Positions 26,411 to 35,998 of a stretch of 64,000 nt of DNA are shown here, in pieces; positions within the stretch are counted from its first letter, which is position 1; each line of letters begins with the position of its first letter. The stretch lies in NCBI RefSeq assembly GCF_003258355.1, contig NZ_QKPO01000021.1, positions 1 through 64,000 on the forward strand. Reading direction: 5' to 3'. The notes under the pieces are model-generated. The model saw only the letters and a program-made list of their open reading frames with translations. It had not been told where the DNA came from and ran no database searches. A program made the translations under genes and the position numbers. Origin of the DNA: Confluentibacter sediminis (GTDB lineage: Bacteria; Bacteroidota; Bacteroidia; Flavobacteriales; Flavobacteriaceae).

Positions 26411-28327
26411 CTAAAAATTTGCTAAATCAAAACGTAATTTGAGAGTCTCTTGCATATCATGTAAAGGTTTGAAACAGCGTTTTAGTTTTAACTTTTCTTC
26501 TTTAGTTAAAGTCTCAAGTTCAATTAATTTTCCAGAGTCATTATGTAAAATGCCCTGTTTGGTTTTGAATTTTAAAAGGGCTTTAAAGGCATAAGCGCAC
26601 GATTCGTAAAGTTCCTTATTATTAGGTTCTAATTCTGCCATTTTTTCAAAACGCTCATAGGTGTTATTAATACCTCGTACTTGATTGCTCAATACTAGCA
26701 AACGAGCGGTATCTATTAGTGGCATTAGGGCCCTATATTTAATATTAAACAGGTCTTTGTGTTCACCATTTTGTTCTACCAAGAATTGTTTGAAAAAACC
26801 AAGAGGTGATGGATTTTTAAGCGCATCTCTGGCTAAAAAGCGAATGAATAATGAGGTTTCGTTAAGTGTTGAATAAATAGCATCTGTTAATTCTTTTTCA
26901 AGATTCAGATTTCCGTAAATATGATTGTAATCAAAAAAGATAGACGATAATAATATGGCTTTATCATCCGGATTAAGGATCCAGTCTTTAAACTGTGCTT
27001 TCCATTGGGTAATAGATTTACACCAAACAGGATTGCTAGCCATCATGTCGGCTTCACAATATTCAAAGCCTATTTTGTTTAAAGACTTTGTAACCAGTTT
27101 TGCTAAGTCTAAAAAATAAGCCTGGGTGTCTTTATATTTTTCTTCCGCAACATCTTCAAAAACAAGTGCATTATCTTGATCTGAAAACAGTAATTGCTCC
27201 TTTCTACCTTGGCTACCAAGTGCCAACCAAGAAAAAGTGACCGGTGGAGGCGTGGGCATTTTTTCTAGAGCAATTTCTATGGCTTTCATGGTTACCGCAT
27301 CATTTATTTGGGAAATGATGTTGATAATATGCGTTAAAGGAATATTTTGCTCCAAATAACTCTTTAACAAGCCGTTGGCTTTTCTTCTAGCGGTTCTTAG
27401 GGTTTTTGTTCTGCTAGCTCGTTTAATATCTTTGAGAATGGCTGCGGGGTTATTTCCTAAAGCAGTAATAACATCATGATTAGTTAAAACACCTACTAAT
27501 TTGGAGTTGGGAGTACCATCTTCTGTAATACACAAATGGCCAATATTATACTTTATCATTTTTAATTGGGCATCTGCAACGGTTAAGTCTTTTTTATCAG
27601 ACATAACAGGAGAAGACATGATATTGGTTACAGCGGTTGTAATGGGAAACAAACCAGTAGCTATTTTGTTTTTTATATCGCTACTTGTAATAATTCCCAA
27701 AGGGTATTTTTTATCATCAACAACAATAATACAGCCTATTTTGAATTCGCTCATTTTTATAGCGGCATCTTTTAAGGTAGAATTCTCGTTACAACAAATG
27801 GGGTTTTTGGTATAATCCGCTGTTTGAAAGTTTGCAATATCTTGAGATGTGTTTGGTAAATAATCTACAAATATTTTCGTGTTTTCTTCGGCAGTATATG
27901 GGTCGTAAGCATTAGATGCAAAAGATGTGATTAGGTATTTATAAACTTTTACGTTGTTTTTTGTAACAGATTGGAAAATCTCAATAGGAATACCGTATAC
28001 AATAGATTCTTCGTTAGCAATGGCGGTAAGTTTGTAGTCTTCTTTATTTATGAGTGGTCGAACTCCAAAGATATCACCAGCATCATTAATATTGACCATA
28101 TGTTTATTGTCATCCATATCATGATGATATAAACTAACGCCACCGTTTCTAACGATATAAAAATACTCATGAAATGCTTCATCTTTTTTATATAAGACAT
28201 CGCCTTTTTCTAAATAGATAATACTAACATCGCTAGCTATTTCCAATAGATGTTTTTCTTTTAAAAGATTAAACGGAGGAAAATCTTTTAAAAAATCACT
28301 AATACGTTCTGCTATAGAGTTTTTCAT
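26411..28327 (-). CDS. cNMP-binding/CBS/DUF294 nucleotidyltransferase-like signalling protein
   Basis: A 638-residue cytoplasmic protein. The domains in order are: a cyclic-nucleotide-binding beta roll (about 10-140, DVLYKKDEAFHEYFYIV), a CBS pair (about 165-295, with IGCIIVVDDKKYPLGIIT and IGHLCITEDG), a DUF294 nucleotidyltransferase domain (about 320-460, with LGSQGRKEQLLFSDQDNAL keeping the GS and DxD residues), and a C-terminal helical DUF294_C domain. It resembles GlnD-type uridylyltransferases and probably modifies a partner in response to a nucleotide signal. It is coupled to the exonuclease. Confidence 0.9.
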   Translation of the reverse strand: MKNSIAERISDFLKDFPPFNLLKEKHLLEIASDVSIIYLEKGDVLYKKDEAFHEYFYIVRNGGVSLYHHDMDDNKHMVNINDAGDIFGVRPLINKEDYKLTAIANEESIVYGIPIEIFQSVTKNNVKVYKYLITSFASNAYDPYTAEENTKIFVDYLPNTSQDIANFQTADYTKNPICCNENSTLKDAAIKMSEFKIGCIIVVDDKKYPLGIITSSDIKNKIATGLFPITTAVTNIMSSPVMSDKKDLTVADAQLKMIKYNIGHLCITEDGTPNSKLVGVLTNHDVITALGNNPAAILKDIKRASRTKTLRTARRKANGLLKSYLEQNIPLTHIINIISQINDAVTMKAIEIALEKMPTPPPVTFSWLALGSQGRKEQLLFSDQDNALVFEDVAEEKYKDTQAYFLDLAKLVTKSLNKIGFEYCEADMMASNPVWCKSITQWKAQFKDWILNPDDKAILLSSIFFDYNHIYGNLNLEKELTDAIYSTLNETSLFIRFLARDALKNPSPLGFFKQFLVEQNGEHKDLFNIKYRALMPLIDTARLLVLSNQVRGINNTYERFEKMAELEPNNKELYESCAYAFKALLKFKTKQGILHNDSGKLIELETLTKEEKLKLKRCFKPLHDMQETLKLRFDLANF

Positions 28328-28364
28328 AAAAAAAAACTTACTTCACCTTTAAGTGGATATGTAT

Positions 28365-28979
28365 TTATATCATTTTAAAATCCAATAATAAGTCACCTTC
28401 AATAGATGCTTGTAAATGGTCACCTTTAAAAGTGGAGCCTGCACCAATTGCTGGAGTTCCAGTGAATATAAGGTCTCCTGGCATTAAAGTCATATATAAA
28501 GATACAAATGTTATAATCTCACTAAAGTTATAAATCATTAAGGCCGTATTGCCAACTTGTTTTTGTTCGCCGTTAATAACTAAATCGAAATTAATGTTAT
28601 TTAAATCAGGAAAATCAGAAACGGGTTTAAACGAAGACACAGGTGACGCCCCATCAAAACCTTTTGCTAAAGCCCAAGGACCTTTTTCATTTCTACTTGC
28701 GGTTAATACGTCTTTTGCAGTATAATCAATTCCGACCCCAATATCAGAAATATAAGAATTGGCATCTTTTAAAGCAATATCTTTTCCTTGCTTTCCAATT
28801 TTAATGACCAATTCAACTTCATAAATCAGTTCTTTGGTAATGGATGGAAATAAAACATCTTTATTACCTGTGACCAGCGTGGTATCTGCCTTTAAAAATA
28901 TGGTTTGAAAGCCTGTTTTTAAAGTGCTAATTTCGGTTTTATCACTCACATAATTTTTCCCGATTCCTATAATTTTCAT
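28365..28979 (-). CDS. Short FAH-family hydrolase/isomerase (FAHD1/YcgM-like)
   Basis: A 204-residue single FAH domain. Conserved segments are IGIGKNYVSD, YEVELVIKIGK with the metal-binding Glu pair, VGIDYTAKDV, and PGDLIFTGTPAIGAG. It lacks the N-terminal domain of true fumarylacetoacetase (13250-14533). Family members are oxaloacetate decarboxylases, acylpyruvases or hydratase/isomerases; the substrate is not certain. It starts 38 bp upstream of the DUF294 gene on the same strand. Confidence 0.85.
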   Translation of the reverse strand: MKIIGIGKNYVSDKTEISTLKTGFQTIFLKADTTLVTGNKDVLFPSITKELIYEVELVIKIGKQGKDIALKDANSYISDIGVGIDYTAKDVLTASRNEKGPWALAKGFDGASPVSSFKPVSDFPDLNNINFDLVINGEQKQVGNTALMIYNFSEIITFVSLYMTLMPGDLIFTGTPAIGAGSTFKGDHLQASIEGDLLLDFKMI

Positions 28980-29127
28980 ATTTGTTTTCTTAATAAATGA
29001 CTAAATCTTTCAAATGTTAAAAGTAACAAAATAAAAAAGCAATTTAGTATGCTGTATCATGTTTTGTTATAAATTTACTAGTATTTAAAAATTAAATTAT
29101 TTCAAAGACTCAAAACATAAAAATATC

Positions 29128-29232
29128 ATGGCAAAATCTCAAGACGCAAAAAAGAATGTTAAAAAGGAAGCCCTTTTAACACCCAAAGAAAAGAAAGCTG
29201 CAAAAATAGCTAAAAAGGCAAAACGCACCTAA
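29128..29232 (+). CDS. Very small lysine-rich protein (34 residues)
   Basis: An ORF of 34 codons starting MAKSQDAKKN and ending AKKAKRT. It is preceded by an A-rich leader (aaaacataaaaatatc) and followed 18 bp later by a perfect terminator. About a third of the residues are lysine, the rest mostly Ala, Glu and Thr, with no hydrophobic segment. The good start context and private terminator make it a real small gene. Similar tiny basic proteins occur in flavobacteria, and a nucleic-acid-binding role is plausible but unproved. Confidence 0.65.
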   Translation: MAKSQDAKKNVKKEALLTPKEKKAAKIAKKAKRT

Positions 29233-29249
29233 TCAGGATTTATTTAAAA

Positions 29250-29280
29250 CAAAAAACACTCTGAAAAGAGTGTTTTTTGT
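29250..29280. terminator. Rho-independent terminator, likely bidirectional
   Basis: Stem aaaaaacactct/agagtgtttttt with a gaaa tetraloop. It serves the 34-residue gene and the converging lipoprotein gene. Confidence 0.9.
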
Positions 29281-29303
29281 TTTATCATTGTATCACCAAT
29301 GTT

Positions 29304-29729
29304 TTAGTATTTATAGAGAATAGTATCGTCTGAGTTTTTTATGTTAAGTTGCAATTTATTGCTACCTTCTAGTCTTAAATTTGAAATCTCAAATGTTACT
29401 TCTTTGGTAATTAATGCATAACATAATTCTTCATTTTTTAACGATAATCTTAAGGTTCTTTGAGGAAGTCCCAATTTTAAAATATCTCCTGAGTCGATTA
29501 GTTTTAATTCCCAACTATCACCATTGCATCCACCTGATGTAAAATTGATTTTAAGACAGCTGCCATTTATTTCTAAATTATTGATTATTAAACCGCCAGA
29601 AGGAGCATTTTCATATTCATCAGAGCTAATTATTGTTGTAAATTGGCAATCTGAAGTGTTATCATCATTTTTGCTACAAGCAAATGAACCAAAAAATAAT
29701 ACAAATGCTACTAAAATTCTATAATTCAT
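29304..29729 (-). CDS. Small lipoprotein of unknown function
   Basis: A 141-residue protein with a lipobox FFGSFACSK (Cys18) and an Asp-rich linker after the cysteine, which resembles a Bacteroidetes lipoprotein export signal (KNDDNTSD). The mature part is beta-rich with a CNGDSWEL segment and two or three further cysteines. Many flavobacteria carry similar small surface lipoproteins. No function is assigned. Confidence 0.75.
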   Translation of the reverse strand: MNYRILVAFVLFFGSFACSKNDDNTSDCQFTTIISSDEYENAPSGGLIINNLEINGSCLKINFTSGGCNGDSWELKLIDSGDILKLGLPQRTLRLSLKNEELCYALITKEVTFEISNLRLEGSNKLQLNIKNSDDTILYKY

Positions 29730-29946
29730 AATTTTATTTTTTAATTAGATGTTGAATTTTAGAATTGGTTGCGTCTAAAACATTAAAAACGTGTAAATTA
29801 ACTTAAACAAATAGTTGATAATTATTACACTTCTAATAAAATACTTTTTCACATTTACGATATTGATTTACAATTATAAATTTAAGATATAATGGTTGTA
29901 AAGATTGGTTAATTTAGCAGACTATTAGATTCAATAAAAACAATTC

Positions 29947-31713
29947 ATGCAACATTTTAAAAATACCACGAAATCAAAAAATAAAGGAAAAGTAACCATG
30001 GCAACTGCCTTTAAAACTATTATTTGGCCAAGGCGAAATTTGGTGTTTATTGGTTTAATACTCATTGTGTTAAGCAGATTGGCCAGTTTGGTTTTACCAT
30101 GGAAAAGTAAAGCATTGCTAGATGATGTGATTCCGAATAAAGATTATGAACAACTAAAAAGCTTATTAATTATAGTAGGATTAGCCATTTTGGTTCAATC
30201 GGTTACCTCCTTTTTGTTGACAAAGATTTTAAGCGTTCAAGCACAATATTTAATATCAGATTTACGGGCTCAGGTTCAAAAAAAAGTATTGTCGCTGCCT
30301 ATTAGCTTTTTTGATAACACCAAATCTGGAGCGTTGGTATCGAGAATTATGACGGATGTTGAAGGTGTGCGTAACTTAATTGGTACCGGTTTGGTACAAA
30401 TGGTGGGTGGTACGATTACCGCCGTTATTTCGTTGGTTTTATTAATTAGAATAAGTCCTTCTATGACCTTATTTGTCTTGGTGCCAGTAGCTATTTTTGG
30501 ATTTATTGCTTTAAAGGCGTTTGGATACATTCGCCCCATTTTTAGAAGCCGAGGAAAAATTAATGCCGAAGTTACAGGAAGGCTTACCGAAACTCTTGCT
30601 GGTGTTCGGGTTATTAAAGCGTTTAATGCTGAAGAACAAGAAAATAAAACCTTTGAAAAAGGTGTGGATAGATTATTCCAAAACGTAAAAAAGAGTTTAA
30701 CCGCCACCGCTTTTATGACGAGCTCTTCTACGTTTTTATTGGGAATTGCTTCTACAGGTATCATGGGAATTGGGGGGTATAAAATCATGGTTGATGAATT
30801 AACAGTTGGTGATTTCCTGTCATTTACACTTTTGCTGGGTTTTATGATTGCCCCTATTGTACAGATGAGTAATATTGGAAGTCAGTTAACCGAAGCTTTT
30901 GCAGGTTTGGATAGAACTGAAGAATTGATGAATATGACTGCTGAAGAAGACAACGAACAAAGGACGATTACCTTGGAAACTATAAAAGGAGACATAGAGT
31001 TTGATAATGTATCGTTTTCTTATGAAGCAGGAAAAGAGGTGTTGCACAACATTAGTTTTAAAGCCCCAGCGGGTTCTGTAACAGCTCTAGTGGGAAGTTC
31101 TGGTTCTGGAAAATCGACCATGGCCGGCTTATCGGCAACATTTTTAACCCCTAAATCTGGGGTTGTTACCATTGATAATCAAGATTTATCTAAAATAAAA
31201 TTAAGTAGTTATCGCCAATATTTGGGCGTTGTTTTACAAGATGAATTTTTGTTTGAAGGCACTATTAGGGAGAATATATTATTTCCAAGACCCGATGCCA
31301 GTGAAACTGATTTACAAAATGCTGTAAAAGCAGCTTATGTAAACGAATTTACGGATAGATTTGATGATGGATTAGATACTTTGATAGGGGAGCGGGGCGT
31401 GAAATTATCAGGAGGTCAACGCCAACGGTTAGCTATTGCCAGAGCTATTTTGGCGAATCCGAAAATTATTATTTTAGATGAAGCAACCTCCAATTTAGAT
31501 ACGGAAAGTGAAGGTTTGATTCAGAAAAGTTTATCAGAATTAATGAAGGACAGAACCACCATCGTTATCGCACATAGGTTAAGCACTATTAGAAAAGCTG
31601 ATCAAATCCTCGTTATTGAAGCAGGGAAAATAGCGGAGCGTGGTAATCATGACGAGTTGATTGCTTTACAAGGGCGTTATTACGATTTATATACCTACCA
31701 GGCTAAAATTTAA
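29947..31713 (+). CDS. ABC exporter, fused permease and ATPase (half-transporter)
   Basis: A 588-residue type-IV exporter. Six membrane segments lie in about residues 30-320 (PWKSKALLDDVIP is typical of the first loop), followed by the nucleotide-binding domain from about 347. Walker A is GSSGSGKST (383-391), the signature LSGGQRQRLAIARA and Walker B IIILDEATSNLD are intact, and the H-loop is VIAHRLST. It works as a homo- or heterodimer; the substrate may be a lipid, drug or peptide. ATG 29947 is used; ATG 29998 after aaaggaaaagtaacc is a plausible alternative. Confidence 0.9.
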   Translation: MQHFKNTTKSKNKGKVTMATAFKTIIWPRRNLVFIGLILIVLSRLASLVLPWKSKALLDDVIPNKDYEQLKSLLIIVGLAILVQSVTSFLLTKILSVQAQYLISDLRAQVQKKVLSLPISFFDNTKSGALVSRIMTDVEGVRNLIGTGLVQMVGGTITAVISLVLLIRISPSMTLFVLVPVAIFGFIALKAFGYIRPIFRSRGKINAEVTGRLTETLAGVRVIKAFNAEEQENKTFEKGVDRLFQNVKKSLTATAFMTSSSTFLLGIASTGIMGIGGYKIMVDELTVGDFLSFTLLLGFMIAPIVQMSNIGSQLTEAFAGLDRTEELMNMTAEEDNEQRTITLETIKGDIEFDNVSFSYEAGKEVLHNISFKAPAGSVTALVGSSGSGKSTMAGLSATFLTPKSGVVTIDNQDLSKIKLSSYRQYLGVVLQDEFLFEGTIRENILFPRPDASETDLQNAVKAAYVNEFTDRFDDGLDTLIGERGVKLSGGQRQRLAIARAILANPKIIILDEATSNLDTESEGLIQKSLSELMKDRTTIVIAHRLSTIRKADQILVIEAGKIAERGNHDELIALQGRYYDLYTYQAKI

Positions 31714-31724
31714 ATGTGTTGTTT

Positions 31725-32093
31725 ATGAAAATATCCGATTTAAATTGAAAAAATATGGCGAAACTAATTGTAGATATTTAGTGGTATTGAATAAAGAAGC
31801 TGAACTCGTTAAAAGTTTTGAAGAAGATTTTGATGAAATTTTATAAGCATTCAAATCAATTCCATCAGATAAGTTAGCATACAGATATGCTAAAGATAAA
31901 TTGAGCATTAAAGAGGTTTTTTAGCATATATAGATACAGAACACATTTTTATGTATCGTTGTTTTAGAATATTAAGGCAGGATAAAATGCCTTTGTCAGG
32001 AATGGAGGGAATATATCTGCTAGAACAGTAGCATTCAATACTATCGGGCATAATAAGTGGTATATTAACATCTTAAAAGAACGTTATTTGTAA
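31725..32093 (+). pseudogene. Decayed DinB-family gene
   Basis: Pieces of a DinB-like protein can be read in order but in shifting frames: MKISDLN at the start; KYGETNCRYL and ELVKSFEEDFDEIL; a stop; then AFKSIPSDKLAYRYAKDK followed by IKEVF; a stop; a frameshift; DTEHIFMYRCFRILRQDK with MPLSGMEG; then, after loss of the middle, TVAFNTIGHNKWYINILKER ending at taa. The metal-binding histidine region (HI-DTE) and the terminal GHNKWHxNIL-type motif are recognisable. There are at least two nonsense codons, two frameshifts and an internal deletion, so it cannot make a working protein. Confidence 0.8.
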
Positions 32094-32100
32094 ACCTATT

Positions 32101-33303
32101 TTATTGGCTGAATTGACTCGGTTTTCTTTTTAAAATGGCAAAAGCTATAAAAGATAAAACTCCAAAAATTGAAAATCCAATAAAAAGAGGCAAAACTGAA
32201 TGGTCAACAAATTTGCCAATGTAATTTGCAATAGGAACCGCTAAAACCGTAGAAATAAAACCATTCAGTGCAGCACCAATACCAGCAATATGTCCTAAAG
32301 GTTGCATGGCCAATGCTCTTAAATTTCCAAAAAGAAAACCAACAGCAAAAAATTGTAAAGCAAAAAAGCAAACGAGAATACCAATACTTGGGTTTATACC
32401 AGACCAAAAGATAGCGACGTAAGAAAGGGAAATTAAAGCATAGGCGATGGTAGCCAAATAAGCAATACGCATCATACCATATTTTTCAACCAATCTGCTA
32501 TTTAAAAAAGTGGCAAACCCAATGGAAATTGCCAAGCTGGCAAATATATAGGGAAACATATCTCCCATTTGGTATTGATTTTGGAATATTTGTTGTGAAG
32601 TACTTAAATAAACCATAAAAGAACCAGTAATAAAGCCAGAAACTAAGGTATATCCCACGGCTTCTTTATTACCAAAGAAAATTTTAGCACCATCTATAAA
32701 AAGATGTGAAGTAAATTTAATACGTCTCTCTTTAGGCAGGGTTTCTGGTTGTCGAAACCAGAACCAAAACATGATTAAGGCTCCAAAAATTAAATTAAAA
32801 TAAAAAATTGCTTTCCAGTTCCAGATATTTATTAATAATTGACCTAAAGTAGGTGCTATTATGGGTATTAAAAGAAAGAACATCACTACTATAGATACGA
32901 TCTTTGCCATATAATTGCCACTATAAGTATCACGAATCATAGAAATGGTTAAACTTCTTGGTGAAGATAAACCGATGCCTTGAAAAACTCTTGCAATAAT
33001 CATAACCTCAAAATTTTTAGTAGTTAAGCAGATAAAACTGGCGATTATAAAAACCGAGAAACCGATAAAAACAATAGGTTTTCTGCCAAAACTATCCGAT
33101 AAAGGACCGAAAACCAATTGTCCAAATCCCAATCCTAAAAAAATCATGGTTATTAATAACTGATTGTCATTAGGGTCTTTAACCCCAAGAGAATTTCCTA
33201 TATCTGGGAGGGCGGGTAATAAAGCATCGATAGATAGGGCTACAATTGGCATTAACGAACCCATTAAGGCAACGAATTCTAAGCGAAAGGTATTGTTTTG
33301 CAT
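32101..33303 (-). CDS. Bcr/CflA-family MFS drug-efflux transporter
   Basis: A 400-residue protein with about twelve membrane segments. Signature segments are ALSIDALLPALPDIG in the first helix, GFGQLVFGPLSDSFGRKP (MFS motif A) after the second, and IIARVFQGIG in the fourth. Members export chloramphenicol, bicyclomycin or related compounds by proton antiport; the substrate here is unknown. It is divergent from a Crp/Fnr-type regulator gene that begins 99 bp away, which may control it. Confidence 0.9.
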   Translation of the reverse strand: MQNNTFRLEFVALMGSLMPIVALSIDALLPALPDIGNSLGVKDPNDNQLLITMIFLGLGFGQLVFGPLSDSFGRKPIVFIGFSVFIIASFICLTTKNFEVMIIARVFQGIGLSSPRSLTISMIRDTYSGNYMAKIVSIVVMFFLLIPIIAPTLGQLLINIWNWKAIFYFNLIFGALIMFWFWFRQPETLPKERRIKFTSHLFIDGAKIFFGNKEAVGYTLVSGFITGSFMVYLSTSQQIFQNQYQMGDMFPYIFASLAISIGFATFLNSRLVEKYGMMRIAYLATIAYALISLSYVAIFWSGINPSIGILVCFFALQFFAVGFLFGNLRALAMQPLGHIAGIGAALNGFISTVLAVPIANYIGKFVDHSVLPLFIGFSIFGVLSFIAFAILKRKPSQFSQ

Positions 33304-33401
33304 CGTGCAAAAGTAGAATAATTAAATAAGATAAAAATGCCAATCAAGTTATTAAGCATTCTAATATTTTTAAATTTGTATTTAAATCTTGCTCTTTTAT
33401 T

Positions 33402-33986
33402 ATGAAAACAAAACCTCTTTTAAAGTATATAGATAATTATGTTTCCCTAACAAAGAAGGAAGAAGATTTTCTTGTATCTAAAGTTATTTATAGGAAATAT
33501 TTAAAAGGACAATATTTGGTTCAGCAAGGTGATATCTGTAAATATACTTGTTTTGTTATTTCTGGCTGTACAAAAACTTTTTATATGGATGATTTGGGGC
33601 AAGAACATATCATGATGTTTTCCATTGAAGATTGGTGGACATCTGATATGGGGAGTTTTATTAACCAAACCCCAGCAGATTTTAATATTCAGTTTTTAGA
33701 GAACACTGAGTTGATTATGTTTTCGTATGAGGCTATGGAAGATTTATACCGGAACATTCCTAAATTAGAACGTTTTTTTAGACAAATTATAGAAAAAGCG
33801 TTTATAGCATCACAAAAACGGATTGTTAGAAATTTAAGTATGACGGCCAAGGATAAATATCTTTATTTCAAAAACCAATATCCTCAAATAGAGCAACGTA
33901 TCCCTCAATATATGGTTGCTTCATATCTTGGTATTACCAAAGAATTTTTAAGTAAAATAAAAAGTCAGCTACTTTCGGAAGAGTGA
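33402..33986 (+). CDS. Crp/Fnr-family transcriptional regulator
   Basis: A 194-residue regulator. The cyclic-nucleotide-binding beta roll covers about residues 25-115 (YLKGQYLVQQGDICKY; FSIEDWWTSDMG), a long dimerisation helix follows, and the winged HTH lies near the C terminus (IPQYMVASYLGITKEFLSKIK). It lacks an obvious Fe-S cysteine cluster, so it is closer to the generic flavobacterial Crp-like proteins than to Fnr. It is divergent from the efflux transporter. Confidence 0.9.
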   Translation: MKTKPLLKYIDNYVSLTKKEEDFLVSKVIYRKYLKGQYLVQQGDICKYTCFVISGCTKTFYMDDLGQEHIMMFSIEDWWTSDMGSFINQTPADFNIQFLENTELIMFSYEAMEDLYRNIPKLERFFRQIIEKAFIASQKRIVRNLSMTAKDKYLYFKNQYPQIEQRIPQYMVASYLGITKEFLSKIKSQLLSEE

Positions 33987-34143
33987 AAATGTTAAACTAA
34001 GTTAACAAAATTTAATAAAATAGATTATTTTCTATCTTCGTAAGTTATTAGAAATTTGCATTGTAAAATCAGCATGGTTTTTGATAAAGATTTCAGATAA
34101 AGAAAATAAACAATCATTAAACCAATTAACAAAAAATAAAAAC

Positions 34144-34722
34144 ATGAAAAACAAAATTAAAAGTTTAGCAATTGTCGCGTTAGTGGCATTTACAACATTC
34201 TCATTTATTGCCGTTAGTGCGGAAAAAAAGGAAATTAAAACAGACAAAAGTAAATTAGTTTGGAAAGGTTATAAATTCACAGGATCTCACGATGGTACTA
34301 TTGGTATTAAATCTGGTTCTTTAACTTTTGAAGGAGATAAGTTAACAGGAGGGGAATTTGTAGTAGATATGACTTCTTTAATAAGCTTAGATACAGAAGG
34401 CGGTATGAAAGACAGATTGGAAGGTCATTTAAAGTCTGATGATTTCTTTGGCGTTGAAAAATATCCAACATCAACTTTAGTATTTAAAAAAATAGAATCA
34501 ACAGGGAAAAACACATATACAGTAACTGGAGATTTAACTATCAAAGGAATCACTAAACCTAATACCTTTAAAATATCCATTTACGGTAGTAAAGCGACAG
34601 CTAATTTGAAAGTTGATAGAACTTTGTATGATATAAAATTCAAGTCAGGTAGTTTCTTTGATAACTTACAAGACCAAGTAATATATGATGAATTTGATTT
34701 AGTAGCAGATTTGCAATTCTAA
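34144..34722 (+). CDS. YceI-family periplasmic lipocalin-like protein
   Basis: A 192-residue exported protein. The signal peptide covers about residues 1-27 (VALVAFTTFSFIAVSA). The rest is a YceI beta barrel: KLVWKGYKFTGSHDGTIGIK, then GGEFVVDMTSL, HLKSDDFFGVEKYPT and DLTIKGITKP. YceI proteins bind polyisoprenoid or other amphiphilic ligands. ATG 34144 was chosen over the upstream frame start at 34081 because the signal peptide begins there. A strong terminator follows 22 bp after the stop. Confidence 0.95.
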   Translation: MKNKIKSLAIVALVAFTTFSFIAVSAEKKEIKTDKSKLVWKGYKFTGSHDGTIGIKSGSLTFEGDKLTGGEFVVDMTSLISLDTEGGMKDRLEGHLKSDDFFGVEKYPTSTLVFKKIESTGKNTYTVTGDLTIKGITKPNTFKISIYGSKATANLKVDRTLYDIKFKSGSFFDNLQDQVIYDEFDLVADLQF

Positions 34723-34744
34723 ACCCAATCCATTTTTATAAAAC

Positions 34745-34777
34745 AAAAAAGCGTTCATATTATGAACGCTTTTTTGT
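34745..34777 (+). terminator. Rho-independent terminator after the YceI gene
   Basis: Stem aaaaaagcgttcata/tatgaacgctttttt with almost no loop, followed by gttt. Confidence 0.9.
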
Positions 34778-34893
34778 TTCAAGTCATTTTTAAAATAATA
34801 GTCTACCTTGTATTTATATAATTCAAACGCATAATTATGTAAGGTTCAAAAAGCCTTTAAGATTTAAATTTATCTTTTATAATTTAAGTTAGA

Positions 34894-35919
34894 ATGAAAA
34901 TTTTTAAATGTCCAAATTGTAGTTCTCCTGCATTTTTCGAGAATACCACGTGTCAATATTGCAATACGGCTTTAGGCTATAATCACTATTTGGATATATT
35001 TGAAATACCTGAAAATTTCCATGATAATACACGTGGTCATTTAAAACTTTGCTCTAATCATCAATGGGGTGTATGTAATTGGTTAGTGACTCACAATGAA
35101 AGTTCCGAATTTTGTTTAGCATGTAGTCTCAATAGAGTCGTTCCTAACCGATCTGATATTGGAAATTTTGAGAAGTGGCAAAAATTAGAAATAGCTAAAC
35201 ACCGATTAATTTATCAATTACTGAAACTTAAATTGCCGATAAAATCAAAGTCATTATATGAAGAAGGTATGGCATTTGATTTTTTATCAAATAATAAAGA
35301 TGAAAATATATATACGGGTCACGCAGATGGTGTGGTAACCATACTTCTCACGGAAGCTGATTCAGTTCATCGAGAACAATTACGTAAACAAATGAACGAA
35401 CCATATCGAACACTTTTAGGGCACTTTAGGCATGAGATAGGCCATTATTATTGGACGCTATTATTTAATGATTCTAATATTGAAGGCTATAGAAAATTGT
35501 TTGGAGATGAACGCGTTGATTATGGAGAGGCATTGAAGGATTATTATAAAAAACCAGATTCAAATAATTGGAAAAACAATTATATTACTAAATATGCAAG
35601 TTCCCATTCTTGGGAAGATTGGGCAGAAACCTGGGCTCATTATTTACATTTAATGGATACATTGGAAACAGCCCATAGTTTGGGTATGGAGTTTTCGCCA
35701 GAAGAACAACACATTCAAAAATTAGTAGTAGATAAATGTCCAAATCCCTATAGTACAAAGAACTTTCAAGATATATTTAATGCTAGTGTTGCATTAACTT
35801 GTTCTGTAAACAGTTTAAATAGATCTATGGGATTACCAGACATCTATCCGTTTGTAGTTCCTGATAAAGTAGTTGAAAAATTAACCTTTATTCATAATTT
35901 ATTGCAAAGCAAAAGTTAA
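34894..35919 (+). CDS. Zinc-ribbon plus HExxH putative zinc metallopeptidase
   Basis: A 341-residue protein. The N terminus is a zinc ribbon with two CxxC knuckles (CPNC at 6-9 and CQYC at 20-23) and further Cys/His pairs to about residue 80. The remainder matches the putative zinc-binding metallopeptidase family (Peptidase_Mx), with His180, Glu181 and His184 in HFRHEIGHYYW and a downstream Glu-rich SWEDWAETWAHYLH that may supply the third ligand. It has no signal peptide, so it is probably cytoplasmic. The gene is alone, 79 bp before the helicase-like gene. Confidence 0.85.
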   Translation: MKIFKCPNCSSPAFFENTTCQYCNTALGYNHYLDIFEIPENFHDNTRGHLKLCSNHQWGVCNWLVTHNESSEFCLACSLNRVVPNRSDIGNFEKWQKLEIAKHRLIYQLLKLKLPIKSKSLYEEGMAFDFLSNNKDENIYTGHADGVVTILLTEADSVHREQLRKQMNEPYRTLLGHFRHEIGHYYWTLLFNDSNIEGYRKLFGDERVDYGEALKDYYKKPDSNNWKNNYITKYASSHSWEDWAETWAHYLHLMDTLETAHSLGMEFSPEEQHIQKLVVDKCPNPYSTKNFQDIFNASVALTCSVNSLNRSMGLPDIYPFVVPDKVVEKLTFIHNLLQSKS

Positions 35920-35998
35920 TAAGTAAGTTTTTGCTTTGTTGAGGTATGGGTTTGAATGTTTAAAAAGTTATCTTGCCCCATAATTGATTCAACTTAAC

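Noticed and set aside
31661-31846. 61-residue ORF overlapping the ABC transporter end
   Set aside because: Its second half is one fragment of the decayed DinB gene and its first half is the transporter read out of frame.
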